DNA of 64,000 nt. Origin: Plectrocnemia conspersa (taxonomy: Eukaryota > Arthropoda > Insecta > Trichoptera > Polycentropodidae). Location: contig VTFK01000003.1 of NCBI GenBank assembly GCA_009617715.1, forward strand, positions 62,001 through 126,000, written 5' to 3'. Position numbers and translations under genes: made by a program. Under the pieces are notes generated by a model. It worked only from the letters and a program-made list of their open reading frames with translations, was not told the origin of the DNA and made no database searches. Below are positions 1-12,989 of the stretch, in pieces (positions within the stretch are counted from its first letter, which is position 1; every line of letters begins with the position of its first letter).

Positions 1-560
1 TGTCATATATATTCTTTCTGCTTATCTGTCTCATTAACATATCACAAAATAAATTCTAGCGATTTATTTAAATTATAAGGGTATGTAGATAAAGTTCATC
101 GTTACTCTACTAAATATAAAAGATAGATTGCTACATATTTTCTGATACTGAATAAAATTTCAATTAGGTCCAAATTCGCCATTAAACGTTTCAAAATATA
201 ATTTGAGACGCACATGTGGGCGTTAACCAAGAAGCATTAGTGCGATTGCCGCAACTTATTGTTAATTTATTTTACGTACTACGCAAAATCGCATTAGGTC
301 AAATGTAACCTAAGTTTATGTCAAGCGTTAGCCCTAAGCTGGAATGGCACTGCCAAACACCCCGATAATCCCATTAGAACAAATTAGACCAAAATATAAT
401 GCTCGAGCAAAGTGGCATAGTCTCCAAGCGACGGCCTATGGATTCCAAGACATTAGTTCAGACGTTTAACCGTAACGAACTTACGTAAAACGCTTTAGGT
501 CACGAACTAATATCAAAATACGAATCTTAAGATGAGCACACGCTCATATTATATACATAG
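1..560. other. Non-coding DNA with a mixed-complexity island (about 180-540)
   Basis: No ORF of note is present. Bases 180-540 are less AT-rich than the surroundings and lack homopolymer runs, which sets them apart from the background. No family is recognised. A conserved non-coding element is possible but not shown. Confidence 0.3.
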
Positions 561-566
561 TACATA

Positions 567-1201
567 TGAGCCGTTGATTTTGAAAGTGGGGCAAGTCAAT
601 AATATGTTTTTGATGGATAATTAATTGTTTTGTTAGAACTGATTCAATAATATTAGTACGCAATAATAGACTTATGTTATATTGTTAAGACATTTTTATA
701 TGCAATAAATATATTAACAAGAAACATGTTTTTAAAAGGGCCCAATGGACTTACCTCACTTTCAAAAGCAATGATTTTATAAACCTGTTTTCAAGAATTT
801 AATTGTAACATTTGTTTCTTTACCATTCATACGTTTTTTGCATACTAAAACTTTTACTTCTTTGGTATTTAAATGATATTTAAAAGTCCTTTATGTTGTC
901 CTGTAATTTCTCGGTCGCATTCTTCTCTTAGCACAGTGTGTAAATCCATTAGTCATTTTTCAAAATTTTGTTTCCTCGTTACTATGGAAACTAACTAACA
1001 TAGCATGCTTTTCAATTTTTATCACAATTATTTTATTTTGAATGGACTTGCCCCATTTTCAAAATCAACAAACTAAAAAAAATACACTTTTTTTTGGTCA
1101 ATGATATTATTAAAAACAGAAATTTTTAAATAATTTGGGATGAAAATTTTTTTTTTATATTAAAAAAATGGACTTGCCCCATTTTCAGAAACAATGGCTC
1201 A
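567..1201. mobile_element. Non-autonomous DNA transposon (MITE) with about 31-bp TIRs and TA target duplication
   Basis: The two ends are inverted copies of each other. The left 31 bases (567-597) begin TGAGCCGTTG and end GGGGCAAGTC. The reverse complement of 1171-1201 begins TGAGCCATTG and ends GGGGCAAGTC; 27 of 31 positions agree. Each end abuts a TA (565-566 and 1202-1203), the target duplication of the Tc1/mariner/pogo group. The inner part of the TIR recurs at about 744-770 and 1042-1066 as subterminal copies of the ACTTGCCCC-type motif. There is no transposase ORF, so the element would need a transposase supplied in trans. The exact superfamily is inferred only from TIR form and the TA flank. 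Confidence 0.68.
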
Positions 1202-1203
1202 TA

Positions 1204-2690
1204 TGTTTATATAAATACACATTATTAAATAATCATTAAAGTATAATGATAATAATTGACAATCCAATATCATGGCCAATGAGGCAGACAATTGTTTTAA
1301 TGCACACTCTGTGTATATGTCCGGCACACAGTTTGGAGGGTTACGGTCCCCCGATGACGTCATTAATTTTCCAATGTGCCAATTATTCATGGGATGAGTG
1401 TGGTGTATGGTGCACTAGAGGCTAAGTAAGTGATATGGGCTAACAATAGCGAACGTCGATATATTTGTCGGAAAGTTGATTTTACAATATTTGATGTAAT
1501 TCGTTTTAAAAGTACATATTTTATGTAATTCATATATTTATTTATGGGGAAAAGTCAACAAAAATAGTTTTAAATTATCTATCTTTCTATACGAGGCATT
1601 ATATGTATATATTTTCTCTGCTAGTATTTCGTTTTTGTGTTTTCGTGTTAAGCATAAAATGAGAATGTATATTTAATTATATAAATATTACAGCAGTTTT
1701 TAAGATAAACTAACTCATGTGTTGTAAAGGGGAACTTAAATAATTTCTTGGTAAAGAACACACAGAATTTAAAATCACCAGACCTTCTTAATGAAACAAA
1801 GGTGTTTTATAAGACGAATGAAAGGCAACGCAGCTTAATTTCAATTATTATATTATATATTAAAATATTTTTTCTATGTCGTTTGTCAGGCCCAAGCAAT
1901 GAAATTTTACTTATTTACTATTATTATACTCGAAAGAAAGATTATTGTCCTTGTGTATCGATTTGCCCTCTTCTCTTGAATTTGGCTAGAAAACGTCATT
2001 TAATGCAATACTATGAATATTAATGTAATCAAAATACTAAAAAAACGATTATAGACTGACCCACTTTTCCTCACCCCTATGGAAAATGCTAAAATGACAT
2101 ACGTAGTCGAAAGCACTCTTTAGTTGTTTAAATAAATGCTTAGCGACATACAACTTTCATTGAAACATATGTTAATACTGGGATACTAGAACGAATAATA
2201 ACTCATATCTTCCAGTCGTGATCAACCAAAAAATGTGTCGCTCTCGCCACCGCCACGCCAGTGTTTCCATAGTCCATAAATCGACCCCTACATATTTATT
2301 CACAAATTAAATTGTAAATATTTTTTATTGTGATTTTACTGCTGAGTTACATTTTTTAGGAATATTTTAAAGTGCTTGGAAAATAAATTTAATTTTTAAG
2401 AGTATTTTAAAATTAATAAATTAATCGTGTATTTAAAATAATTAATACAATTTTAAGCAAAAGTTTTTTTTTAATAATATATAAATGATTTGCTTTTTTA
2501 TGTAACTAGTTCGCCTAGTTAAATTATTAATATTCACTCATAATACTGCTAATTATTTAATAATAATAACATTTATGAATTTAATCTTAGTTAGGTGTCT
2601 CTTATTACAAAATAAAAATGAGTCTAGTCTGCGGTTATTTTTAAACCATTCCCGACTTTTCCCCGTTGTTATTATATCGACAACACATCG
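1204..2690. other. AT-rich non-coding DNA
   Basis: Nothing functional is seen. A 91-codon ORF at 1748-2023 has low-complexity hydrophobic composition and no recognisable domain, so I treat it as chance. A short GC-richer patch lies at about 2215-2290. Confidence 0.5.
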
Positions 2691-2698
2691 CACGAGCA

Positions 2699-3007
2699 TT
2701 AATATCCCATGCCTCTAAAAAATTCGGTCTCGTCCCGCGATAAGTCCCCATACAAATCTGCAATCTCTCCTTCATTGGCAAGCACGCTGGGTTCCGATGC
2801 CAAAAATGTTAAGAACCACGCGTTCGGTGGCACATAAATCTTCGTTACAACTACGAGGGATATTCTATTATGTTGTCCGTACATGGAATCGAAATACCAT
2901 TCGGGCTCATCCCCTAGCCACTTTATTGGAATTATGGGCCCATGTCCCGTGCCATAACTGATATTCGTCCCAGCAGGCTCATCAGTGCACAGGTGATCCT
3001 GATGCAT
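2699..3007 (-). CDS. Unassigned 102-codon ORF, possible exon or chance ORF
   Basis: This ORF has balanced base composition inside very AT-rich DNA and reads as a mixed, non-repetitive peptide, with a Gly/Pro-rich stretch near residues 15-30 and an acidic C-terminal third. I recognise no domain or family. There is no signal peptide or membrane segment. A TAA stop lies in frame two codons before the ATG, so any upstream coding would need splicing. No convincing splice signals or neighbouring exons were found. It could equally be a GC-richer conserved non-coding patch that happens to be open. Confidence 0.18.
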   Translation of the reverse strand: MHQDHLCTDEPAGTNISYGTGHGPIIPIKWLGDEPEWYFDSMYGQHNRISLVVVTKIYVPPNAWFLTFLASEPSVLANEGEIADLYGDLSRDETEFFRGMGY

Positions 3008-3009
3008 AA

Positions 3010-4200
3010 ATTAATTAATCGCGCGGAGAGCAAGATGTTCCAAACTGCGGCATAATTGGAGTTTAAATTCGAATAATGTTAACTGGAGCACTCGCGTGAC
3101 GTAGTTTTATCGTTCCGAATTAAATATTACGTGTTGGCGATGGGTTAGGCCAAGTTTTAATTAAGAAACGATTTGATTCTCGGGAAAAAGACGTTGGAAG
3201 ATAATTATTGATTTAGGTTAAATAATCTTTTGTAAGAGTTGGTAAGACTGATGCTCGTTATTTTATATTTTTTTTGGTAAAACTGACGCTAAACAGAAGC
3301 AAAAATATGTTTGTATATTATAGTAAAAACCTACTTATAAAATAAATTAAAATCATTCATTTTTGCTATACCACTTTAATTCAATTTCTGATACAAAAAT
3401 ACCGTGTATTTTAGGAACAAATTTAAGCTTAATTATTTTCATATTTATCTTGCTTAATCTAATTTATTATAAATATCACCAAAACATGATTTGCTTTATA
3501 ACTATAAATAGTTAGACGTAGAAACTCAAGAAACTTTTAATGATAAATTAAAAAAATAACTATTCTGTTATCCAATAATTATGTTAAGTTAGCGCTATAT
3601 TATATTGTATTGAAATTTTAATTCTCTAGCCACAAATTTAGTTTAAATCGTTTATAGGTATAATTCCAAAGTAGTTTATTATTTTATGTCAGGTCTCGTT
3701 TTTAGGACATGATTGATTTTTTTTTTTTTTGATTAATGAAATTTTGATTCCAAAAATACAATATATTCTTTTTTATAGAATTATTATAAGCTATGATACA
3801 AATTAGCTTTAATTAAATTACAAAGCAAAAATAACAGTAGTTAAAATTTGCATGTCATAAAATTACACAAGGCAAAAAATTACACAAGCAATAAATTTTA
3901 CACTGCATTAATTTTAGCTTTACATATTTATTACTTTTAGTGTGCTTTTATAATATCAAAAGAAGAACCTAAAATACGTATTTTAATAGATATATTCTAT
4001 TAATAGTAAGAATTGATTTTGAATACGAAAAATATATTTTTTAAATTTTATAAATAAAATTGCTAATTTATATTTGTATAGAACATTAAGTGTTGTTTAT
4101 GTTTTATATTCAACTTTAATTAATTAAATTTACCCGTTACATAGAGGCAATTTGCTGATTTTAAAAAATAAATTTTACTTTCATTTTTAACACAAAAAAC
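3010..4200. other. AT-rich non-coding DNA
   Basis: Long A/T runs and no ORF or recognisable element. Several ATTACACAA-type words near 3860-3900 resemble words used in the tandem array that starts at about 4380 and may be its decayed edge. Confidence 0.45.
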
Positions 4201-4213
4201 ACATTACCGCCCG

Positions 4214-4233
4214 ATCACGCGTTTTCGCGTGAT
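4214..4233. repeat. Perfect 8-bp hairpin with TTTT loop
   Basis: ATCACGCG (4214-4221), a TTTT loop, then CGCGTGAT (4226-4233) form a perfect GC-containing stem in AT-rich surroundings. No terminator, tRNA or known motif is recognised. Confidence 0.6.
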
Positions 4234-4379
4234 AGTCGTGTAAGGTTATATTAATGTTTTTTATCTTGTAAAAATGACGTGCAAAAGTAATAAAAACTTA
4301 AAACTTTATCTACTTGTGATTTTATACATATTAATAATTATTTTTATGACGTGAAAATATCATATTTTGTCAAAATATA

Positions 4380-5680
4380 GAAATAAATACATTTAAAATT
4401 CCTCAAAAATAGCGGACTTAATATAAGATTAAATAATCCTTTATCACTAATAAATATTTTTATGAAAAAAATACACATTTTTTGCTTCGTTTTTACAATT
4501 TTATATTTACAACCATAAAATTAAACAATTTGAAATTACTGCAGTGTGAAATTTATTGCACGTTTAATTATTTTCATATGTAATTTTTATTGCGAATTTT
4601 AATCGTTTATTGTTTTAATGCTTATTTATAATTTTATAGAAAAATATATTTTTTTATTTAAAATTAATTTATATTACAAATAGAGTATATTTGTGAGAAA
4701 ATATATACATATCTTTGCTTCCGCTTTTGTTATTTTATATCCACACCGAAAGATTAACACATGATACTGGAAAATGTGAAATTACTGGAGTGTGAAATTA
4801 AATGCATGTGTAATTCTATTCATGTTTAAAATCTATATTGGGTAATTTTTGCTCTGAAATTTTATTACGTATATATTGTTCTGGTGTAATTTTTCTATGT
4901 TTACTTTTGTCATGGGTTATTTTTTAGGGTATATTACTAATTTAATGGTAAAATATTTCAAAAATATATTATTTTTTATTTTTTTTTTATAACCTATAGA
5001 ATATATTTATAAAAATATAAAAACATAGTTTCGCTTTTCTTATTTCATATTCACACCGAGAAGGTAAAACATTTTACTTGATAATTTGAAATTACTTAAG
5101 TGTGAAATTTTTCGCATGTGTAATTCTTTTCATATGTAATTTTTAATGTAAATTTTATTCGTGTAATTTTATTGCGTTATTCATAACGCATAATTATTTT
5201 TACGTTTACTTATGATTTATTCGTAAAATATTTTTTTTTTATTATTAAAAATATTTTTTATCACTAATAGAATATATTTGTAAGAAAATATTCATCTTTG
5301 CTTACGATTTTGATATTTTATATTCACACCGATAGATTTAAACCAGATACTGAAAATGTGACATTACTGAAGTGTGAAATTTATTGCATGTGTAATTCTA
5401 TTCATCTGTAAATTCTATATTGGGTAATTTTTGCTCTGAAATTTCAAAAATATATTTTTTTTGTTCAAAATTATTTTATGTGCAATAAAATATATTTATA
5501 AAAAAATATACAATCATGGTTTCGCTTTTGCTATTTTATATTAACATCAAAAAGGTAAAACATGTTACTTGGGAATTAGAAATTACTGTATTTTTAAATT
5601 TATTCCATGCGTAATTCTTTCCATATGAAATTTCTTCTTTGTGTAATTTTATTACTTGTAATTTTTTCATTTGTAATTTT
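4380..5680. repeat. Degenerate tandem array, five units of about 220-310 bp
   Basis: A recurring block has three parts. First comes a 'TTTGCTTNCGNTTTTGNTATTTTATATTCACACCG'-like lead. Then comes GAAATTACTNNAGTGTGAAATT. The block closes with GCATGTGTAATTCTNTTCAT. Leads lie near 4483, 4717, 5029, 5298 and 5520. The order of sub-blocks is kept, while spacing varies by tens of bases and copies differ by many substitutions and indels, so this is an old satellite-like array. No ORF runs through it. Confidence 0.65.
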
Positions 5681-5699
5681 AACCTGACATTATCAGAAC

Positions 5700-8530
5700 A
5701 TATGTTCACTAAAACAGCAAAAATTTTAAATTAAATTTATTATATTTTCATAGCTTATTTTAACCAAAATTTCTAAGTCAAATGTTTTCAGCTTTTATGA
5801 CATTTACATTTTAATGTTTGTAGCTTTGAAATACTAATTTACTTGTCAAAGATAAGACGGCATATTTTTTAACATGAAGAATCAGTATTATACATATGTT
5901 CTATTGATTTGAATATATTTATTGTATTATATACAATCTAGAGAAAATAGATAATATATATATAACCCTATATTAAAATGCTTTTTAATATATTTTAAAG
6001 CACAAGTAAATCTATACAAGTATTTTAGACTAAATCTAATAAACTAAAAACAATATAGACAAATTAAAAATATTAGTACAATATTACATTTACATTTAAA
6101 CGTTTTTTAGGCAAATATCTTAATATATTTGCTAGAAAAACCAAAGTAATAATATTTTTTTTTTATCTTTATAGACTATACGTTTAATTTATTTATTTAA
6201 AAAAAGTTGTTCTTTATCTTATAAAATATATGTTTATATTTTTAGTTTTACAAATATAGTAATAAATATAGATTTATTATAATGAATTGTTTGCATTAAT
6301 TTGTAACTTTGCAAAATTTAAATTCTAAGAGATGCTTATATGTAGTATAAATAAATTTATGTGAGAATGCATTTTACCTTGAAAATGCAATTAGATAAAA
6401 AAAAGTCATATTACACAGCAATAATGATTCTCCCTGACAAAATAGGATTAAAAATAGAAAATAATAAACCTTCAAAGCCAAACAATAACAAATTAACTGT
6501 CTCAGAAATTATTTAAAATACTGTAAAAAGTGATGTGAAAAAAAATTATAAATTTATTATTGTGCAAATTATATTTACGCCCATCATCAGCTCTTAAGCG
6601 TAAAAAAATAAAAAGAAGCAATAAACATTATTTTGCGTTTTATTTTTATATATATAAATTATATAGACAATTCCCAAAAACCTTTTTCTAAGCCATCGAA
6701 CAAATAGCTACTTATGATTGTTATGTTAAGGAATAATCAATAGTTTTGAACTCCTTTCGCATCGACTTCTAATAGATAATAAATCAAACTTACGAATAAT
6801 ATTATTTTCTCCCATATATTGAACAAAAACACAATGAGCCTTATCGTGCGCACCATCGGCAATTATTTATTCACGAAATTCGGCAATAATGACTCTATAA
6901 ACCTTTTTATTCCATTTTCGAAGCGATAGTATCAATTTTATTTCAAATAAAAACGACAATTGTACATGTTTGAAAATATTCTGATAAGACCTTGGCATGA
7001 AAAGTGAATTATTAAAATATAACATTTTTTTTAAAATGTATCGTATGATTTAGTGGATATTTTATAAGCCCACTATATCTTTGTGTGCATATGATAATAC
7101 ATAGGCGATACAAGTCTCTTTTAAGCTCTCATAAACGAATTTTAATGAACAGTACTTAATAACGCTTCATCAGCATCGCTCGTTCGAAAACCGTTGATGC
7201 TGCCTCGTACTAATTTTCTCACCTTTAAAGTATATCATTTTTATAATATCTGTATACAGAGTAATTGACATAATAATATAAAAAAAATTTATTTATTTTT
7301 TTAATTTATTTATAACTTACTTACATTTATGATACTCTTTGAATCCTCTTAAATATATATAAATGAGTTTTTTTTTCAAAATTTTCAAAAACAACTTTTT
7401 ACAATATATTGTTAAAGTGACATGCTTTTTTTTGGTTAAAACACTATTCCGTTACGCACATATATATTAAAAAAATAAAAATGTGACACGGCAATGCTAA
7501 AAGAAAGCCTGTTATTCAATAAGCAACCCTACAGCGACTCTAAGCCTTTTTGTAAAAACAGTAAATCCACATTTCAGCGAATACTCTGAAACACTCTAAG
7601 CTCATCAGCATTTAATCAATTTTCTGAATTTCTAATTGCCGCGTGTATGTCATTTTTAAAAGGGAAAAAACATGGGGCTAAAAATATATCTATGAACGAA
7701 ATACTAGTAAGAGCGACCATAGCTAACTACACTTTGTAAAAAACTTTCAAACTTTAAAAAGTATTTTTAATAAATATACTGAATCCACATATTCTTCAGT
7801 ATCTAGGGATTTAATCACTGCATTTGAAAAGTCCATTGTGGATAAAAACTGTATTCCTTATTGATAGTGATTATGGATAAAGTTGTGAATATTTATATCA
7901 ATAAACTTTATAGCGACTGTTTTATATACACGATTTATCACTCGATAAATCAATATGTTAAACATGAGATAGAAGAAGGGCATTATTAATGGCACGTACA
8001 TATTTGATTGAACTAATTCTTAAATGCACTATGTTACAACAAAATAGAAAAAAATATACACTATAGTACAACACAATATAAATGCAAGGATATTAATTAT
8101 CACGAAACACGAAAATTCTGCGGAACATAGGTTGCAGACCTTTGCTCTAGTTCACTCTTTACAACCACAGTCATTAGTTACTTTACAAAGTGCTTCATCG
8201 AGTAAAACCATATATCGATAAGACAACACATTGTTATTTAGAATTTAAATAGCTGTTTTGTCTCCTTTATGGTAATGAAAATGCAGTTGCTGATTTATTA
8301 ATTATTTTTTAGATTTAATAACTCATATTTTTTTACTTCTATACCAGTTTTAAAAATAGTATTAACTTTATGTTGTATAATACAATAATAAAAATATTTT
8401 TCGTTTATGAAAAAAAACACCATAAAATGTAATATAAAACTGGTTCTTTAGATTGTTTTAATATTTAATGTATTATTAAATACCAAATTATGCCTTTTTT
8501 TAATATTTGTTATTTTTTTATTATTTTTGA
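5700..8530. other. Featureless AT-rich DNA
   Basis: No ORF above 60 codons, no inverted repeats of note and no element family recognised. Poly(A), poly(T) and short TA runs are common. Nothing can be supported here. Confidence 0.5.
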
Positions 8531-8539
8531 TTTATGATG

Positions 8540-8600
8540 GGTACTTTGTGACTGAGCTGATAAAATGCTTCTCACGGTGGTGTGCCAACTTAACGAATAA
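8540..8600. repeat. Dispersed copy of the repeat also found at 22.3 and 22.5 kb
   Basis: GTACTTTG, an AT-rich gap, then CTTCTCACGGTGGTGTGCCA matches the two tandem units at 22291-22350 and 22495-22550 over roughly 60 bp. This shows a dispersed repeat family of unknown type. Confidence 0.5.
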
Positions 8601-8989
8601 TTTTTTTTCTTAGTCAGTTTAAACGCCTTATTTAAATTAGTCTTTTTATGATTTAATTGGATCAGTTAATTCCTCCAATTGTGAATAGAACAGTGGTTCA
8701 ATTGATGAGCATTTTAAATTAAAATAAATAGTGTTGATTATTTTTAACGTTGTATTCATTATAACTTTACAAATATAATTTCAATATTTGATATTTAAAT
8801 AGTTAGAAACTGCGAATATTTAGTCTGTAGTCAAAACATGTTTATGGTTAAAGTAAAGACATCTGGTCAAGTTGACAGGATTGGGATAGAGTTAAGTAGT
8901 AAAGAAAACATTTAGAATTGATTGAAACGAAATCTTTCTGAGCATCAAACTTTCATACACATCCAATGATCATAAATCTTTGCACCGTG

Positions 8990-9270
8990 TTATGTTTGCA
9001 TGAAAGAGAGAGACCCCCCGGCGCCGCGACTCATCCCGTCGTGATTCGTCAGGAAATCCTGGCGTAAGTCCCGACGAAATCCTGAGACAAAGAACACCAT
9101 AAACGTGAAAAGCCCGTCCCGATTCCTAAGCCAGATATTATCTTCGCGGCTTAAGAGATTGGTGTAGGCCATTTCCTGGCAGGGGATCTGACTCCCAAAT
9201 CATTTTTGTCGCACCGTTTCTATTTTTGCGGACCAACGCGCACAACAGTGAGTAATATCGCGCTATTTGG
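8990..9270. other. GC-richer island
   Basis: A sharp rise in GC (for example CCCCCCGGCGCCGCG near 9015) within AT-rich DNA. The minus strand has a 60-codon ORF (8990-9172) with no recognised domain. It could be an exon, a conserved non-coding element or a relic of a GC-rich repeat; the sequence alone does not decide. Confidence 0.3.
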
Positions 9271-9279
9271 GAGCATTAA

Positions 9280-11725
9280 TCATGTACGGTGTAACTTAGT
9301 TGTCATGACAGAAAAAAATGAACTATGTACATATTATATGTGACGCTCTGTGCTTGCGCCTGATTATTTTCTATAATGAAATTGTCGACATTTGTCTTTG
9401 TATTTTTTTTTATATGACTGAGAAACTTAATACAAATGAAAGTAATTTTTTTCTTCTTTATATTTGATTCTTTTTATTTAGAATTTTGTTTGATACAAAC
9501 TGCTTATTTAATGCTTTTATTGACTATGACAAATAATATTTTAGATGAATTAAATTATTTTTAATAAAATATATTTTGTCCGCTTTGGAAAATATTAAAC
9601 TAAAAATTAGGTTTTAAGTTTTATATGGCTATCAACAATGATAAGTGCAATTATCGAAAGAAATGAGTCATTATTATTCTGATAATATATAAGCCAAAAC
9701 GCTGACTTTCGCTCTTTCATTTACTTAAACTTTTACTGAAATTTTCTACTTTGTTTCTGACTTAAAAATACACCAGACACAATCCATGAACTCACATCCA
9801 GTGGAGCTTACGTTCAACCGACACATAAAATAAGGCATTTTGCTTCAATCATATGCTTCAATAAAGACCAATTTGTCATTTTTATTTGTCAAGATTAGAA
9901 AAACTTACGATGCAGTTCTATTGCATTTTGTAATTTTAGTGCATTTTTCTAATGTCTAAATAACATTAAATAATAAAAAGCAGGGTAATACAATGTATAT
10001 TTTTTGTTAAATTAGTTTTTACTGTGTTTTAATTTTTTTTTTTAAAAGATTTTAAAACAAAAATACTTAATAAAATGTTGTGTTATATTAATTTAGATTT
10101 TAAATACGGCTTCAAATATAAAGAGAAGCGTTTTTATAAGCCTGATTTATTTCCCAATTTATTTTTAAGGGTTACGAAATCAGTCCTGATGTTCTTCTAA
10201 AACATGTTTTTTATTTTGATTATTCAGACATTATTAACTGATTTTGTAAATGTATTAATATCCCCCTTAATAATAAAAAGGGTGGAAAAATTTGTATATA
10301 CAACTATAAAACAGTGTCAGTGCTATCAGCTTCTAATAAATTATCCATAGTCTTCACTCACTTTTATCAAGTTTTGTTATACTAACAAATGGGTTTCGTT
10401 CCACCTGTTTCACTGTTGCTTATGCTTCACAAAAACGGTGACAAAATCTATTGATACAGGAATACAGGTATACGTCGTATATATGTATTTCAATAAGAAC
10501 AAAGTTTTTCATAAATTATTAGTCGAGAAAATGTCAGACGGTTGCTTTAATGATTTAACTTAAGCTATCGTAGAGTTTTTTATCAATGGCGGTCGATTGT
10601 CAAAATAAAACTTTACACTTTGGAAGTTCCTCAAAGGTGCAAACTAAGCTTTCTGCACTTTAAATTATTTAATAATATAAATACAGCAGTTAAATATTAA
10701 TGATTTTTTCTAAGTACTTTTTTTTTTAAATTTAATAGACTTTATTTAAAGAACTACCATTGTCACAAAAAAAAATTTTACAGGAATAGTAAAAAGTATT
10801 TTTTTTTTTTGATTACAAGGAAATATTTTATTTAATACGTTTTAAATATAAACATTAAATATTGAAACATATTGAATTGAAATTAAAAATACAAAAATAC
10901 ACACAAAAAAATATATTGGTCTTTTTTCGTGTATTTTTTTACATTGACTGTTAACTGATAAAATTATATTTATATAATATATTTATTTACAATTTTCTCT
11001 TATTTGCTAATTAAGTTTGATATTTCTGAATATATAAATGCTTAGATACATTAAAAATATTGAAAAATATTAAAAAAAAAATAATAAAATAACATTTTAA
11101 TAAATGTATAGCATTAATCATTACACTAGAGAAACTTTTACTGTCAAATTACTAATGTATTACCTCTTTAACTCGAACCTAAAATTAATGACAATAGTAA
11201 AATGTGATATAAGAAAGCAAATTTAAATACGTATATTATAAATATTTAAAAGTTGCATTTTGTATAGAAGTAATTAATTGTCAATTTTTTTTTGAGATCG
11301 TTTTCTAGCTTATATATTTTTTGACTTTAAATTAAAAAAAAATTTAAAGTCTATTTCAAGTAATTTCATAAACGTTTTCTAAGTATCGTAACCTATGACA
11401 TCTGTAAAATATAAAATAATATTTAATTATTTAATAATAAATAATATACAGTGAATAACGATGAATATAAAAAAAAATATTTTGACAAAATACTATTTGA
11501 TTTTATTTCATATCTTATTTTAACATGAGACAAAAATCAGTTCATTGCGTATTTTTTTACGTAAAATTCGACAAAATGTAAATAGTGGTATTTATAGTTT
11601 AATTTTTTTACAAAAAATAATAACTTTTTTGCATACATTACATAGACGTGTGGTTTTTTACAACTTTATGCTTTCATATTTCATATTAGTATTTTTTATT
11701 ATATTTTTATATTCAAAGGACGAAA
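9280..11725. other. AT-rich non-coding DNA
   Basis: Simple A/T runs and no supported gene. Nothing else is seen. Confidence 0.5.
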
Positions 11726-11727
11726 TA

Positions 11728-11930
11728 GCGTATAGTAGTCCGTAAAGTCTCAGACTAGTAACTCTGAAGTTAAGGGTTCGAGCCCCGGCAGCGACACTCG
11801 AATTTTTATTTATAAAAAAATGCGCTAATAGGTATATTATAAAAAAAATCAGCCCCAGCTGCAGTGACATCTATTGGTTATAAATAGACTTTTCAATCTG
11901 GTTCTTAATACTTACCTGTAGGTATTTATT
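11728..11930 (+). mobile_element. tRNA-derived SINE, copy 1
   Basis: The head (from about 11732) has a tRNA-like layout. A perfect RNA polymerase III B box, GGTTCGAGCCC, lies at 11775-11785, with an A-box-like stretch (TAGTCCGTAAAG) 40 bp before it. The body then carries AATGCGCTA and GACATCTATTGGTTATAA, both of which recur in the copy at 27.3 kb in the same order. A normal tRNA is excluded because no acceptor stem can pair and the similarity runs beyond tRNA length. Exact ends and target duplication were not resolved. Confidence 0.7.
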
Positions 11931-11934
11931 TGAT

Positions 11935-12985
11935 TGATTTAACGTATTGGGCTGTCAGTTTACAACGGAAAATTGAATATAAAAAAATAAAAAATATATT
12001 TCAGTAGAATGCAAACACTTTCAATATGTTTTGCGGGAATATTCTTACCCTTGTAATTATTATGAGAACAGTTTTTCACCCTTGCTGTTATAATTAACTC
12101 TCATTTACTTTTATGTATTAATAAAATGCGTTGTCTTACTTATTAGTTTTATTAATTGAAAAACTTTCTATCATAAAGTGTAAGGTGTTAAAAAATCATA
12201 ACCGAACAACTTAAATGACAATCAGCAACTAACGTATTTTTAAATTTTAAAATGCATCTGTTTAGGCATTATTTCCATTTTTCGAGTAATGTAATAAATT
12301 AGTATCCCCTTCACATTTGAGAAAATGAACTTTTGTTAATATAACATAAACATGATATGCACGCACAGACTAGAGAATATCTGTTTTGTGTATGCATGTG
12401 ATGCGTTTGCTCTTTTGTTTTTGCGGCGTTTTTGTAATATGTGTTGCTTAACATTCCTGTGTAAAAACTAAGGGTCCACAGTTTCTAGAACTATACATAC
12501 ATATTATATATCATCACATTTTATATTATTTCTAATTCCACTCTTTTGTTTGTGTCCAACTCGCATTTAACAATTAAAAGGAATATAAAACTTTTTATAC
12601 GAAATTATTTATATTTACACTAAATATAAGAAAAACTATTTAATTGTTTATTTTAACCATCTTAAATTTTAAGCTAAAAGACATACAAATTATCATGCAA
12701 GGTTTTAAATTTAAACGTGCATTTTTTAGTCAGTTTCATGTTCAGGATATTGGTATTTCTTCATACATTGTTTGCTTTTCCAAAAGTGGTGATATGTTTG
12801 CCTTTATTTTTTTTGAGACAATAGTGGTTTTACGATTTTTATAGAGAATGTCTAGCACTATTCATTTCAAAATTAAAACAAATTTAAAAAAATACATTGC
12901 TTCTTTTTCATTTAGTCTTCAATTGTAAAAATGCATTCAATCTATAATGGATTTCTCTCTAAAGAGTAATTATGGTTATTTATTG
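11935..12985. other. AT-rich non-coding DNA
   Basis: A 66-codon ORF at 12644 is Phe/Ile-rich and reflects base composition. Nothing else is supported. Confidence 0.45.
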
Positions 12986-12989
12986 AAAT

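Noticed and set aside
567..1201. Clustered ACTTGCCCC words as a transcription-factor site array
   Set aside because: The outer two are inverted element ends flanked by TA, so a transposon with subterminal repeats is the simpler reading.
4206..4240. Bacterial-type terminator or CRISPR-like repeat at the hairpin
   Set aside because: It is a single hairpin with no repeat-spacer structure and no U-tract context, in a eukaryotic-type region.
4380..5680. CRISPR array
   Set aside because: Units are 220-310 bp, diverged and variable, not short identical repeats with unique spacers.
11732..11800. Candidate tRNA gene
   Set aside because: The B box is good, but the acceptor and anticodon arms do not pair, and the similarity to the 27.3-kb copy extends well beyond tRNA length. 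A SINE explains it.
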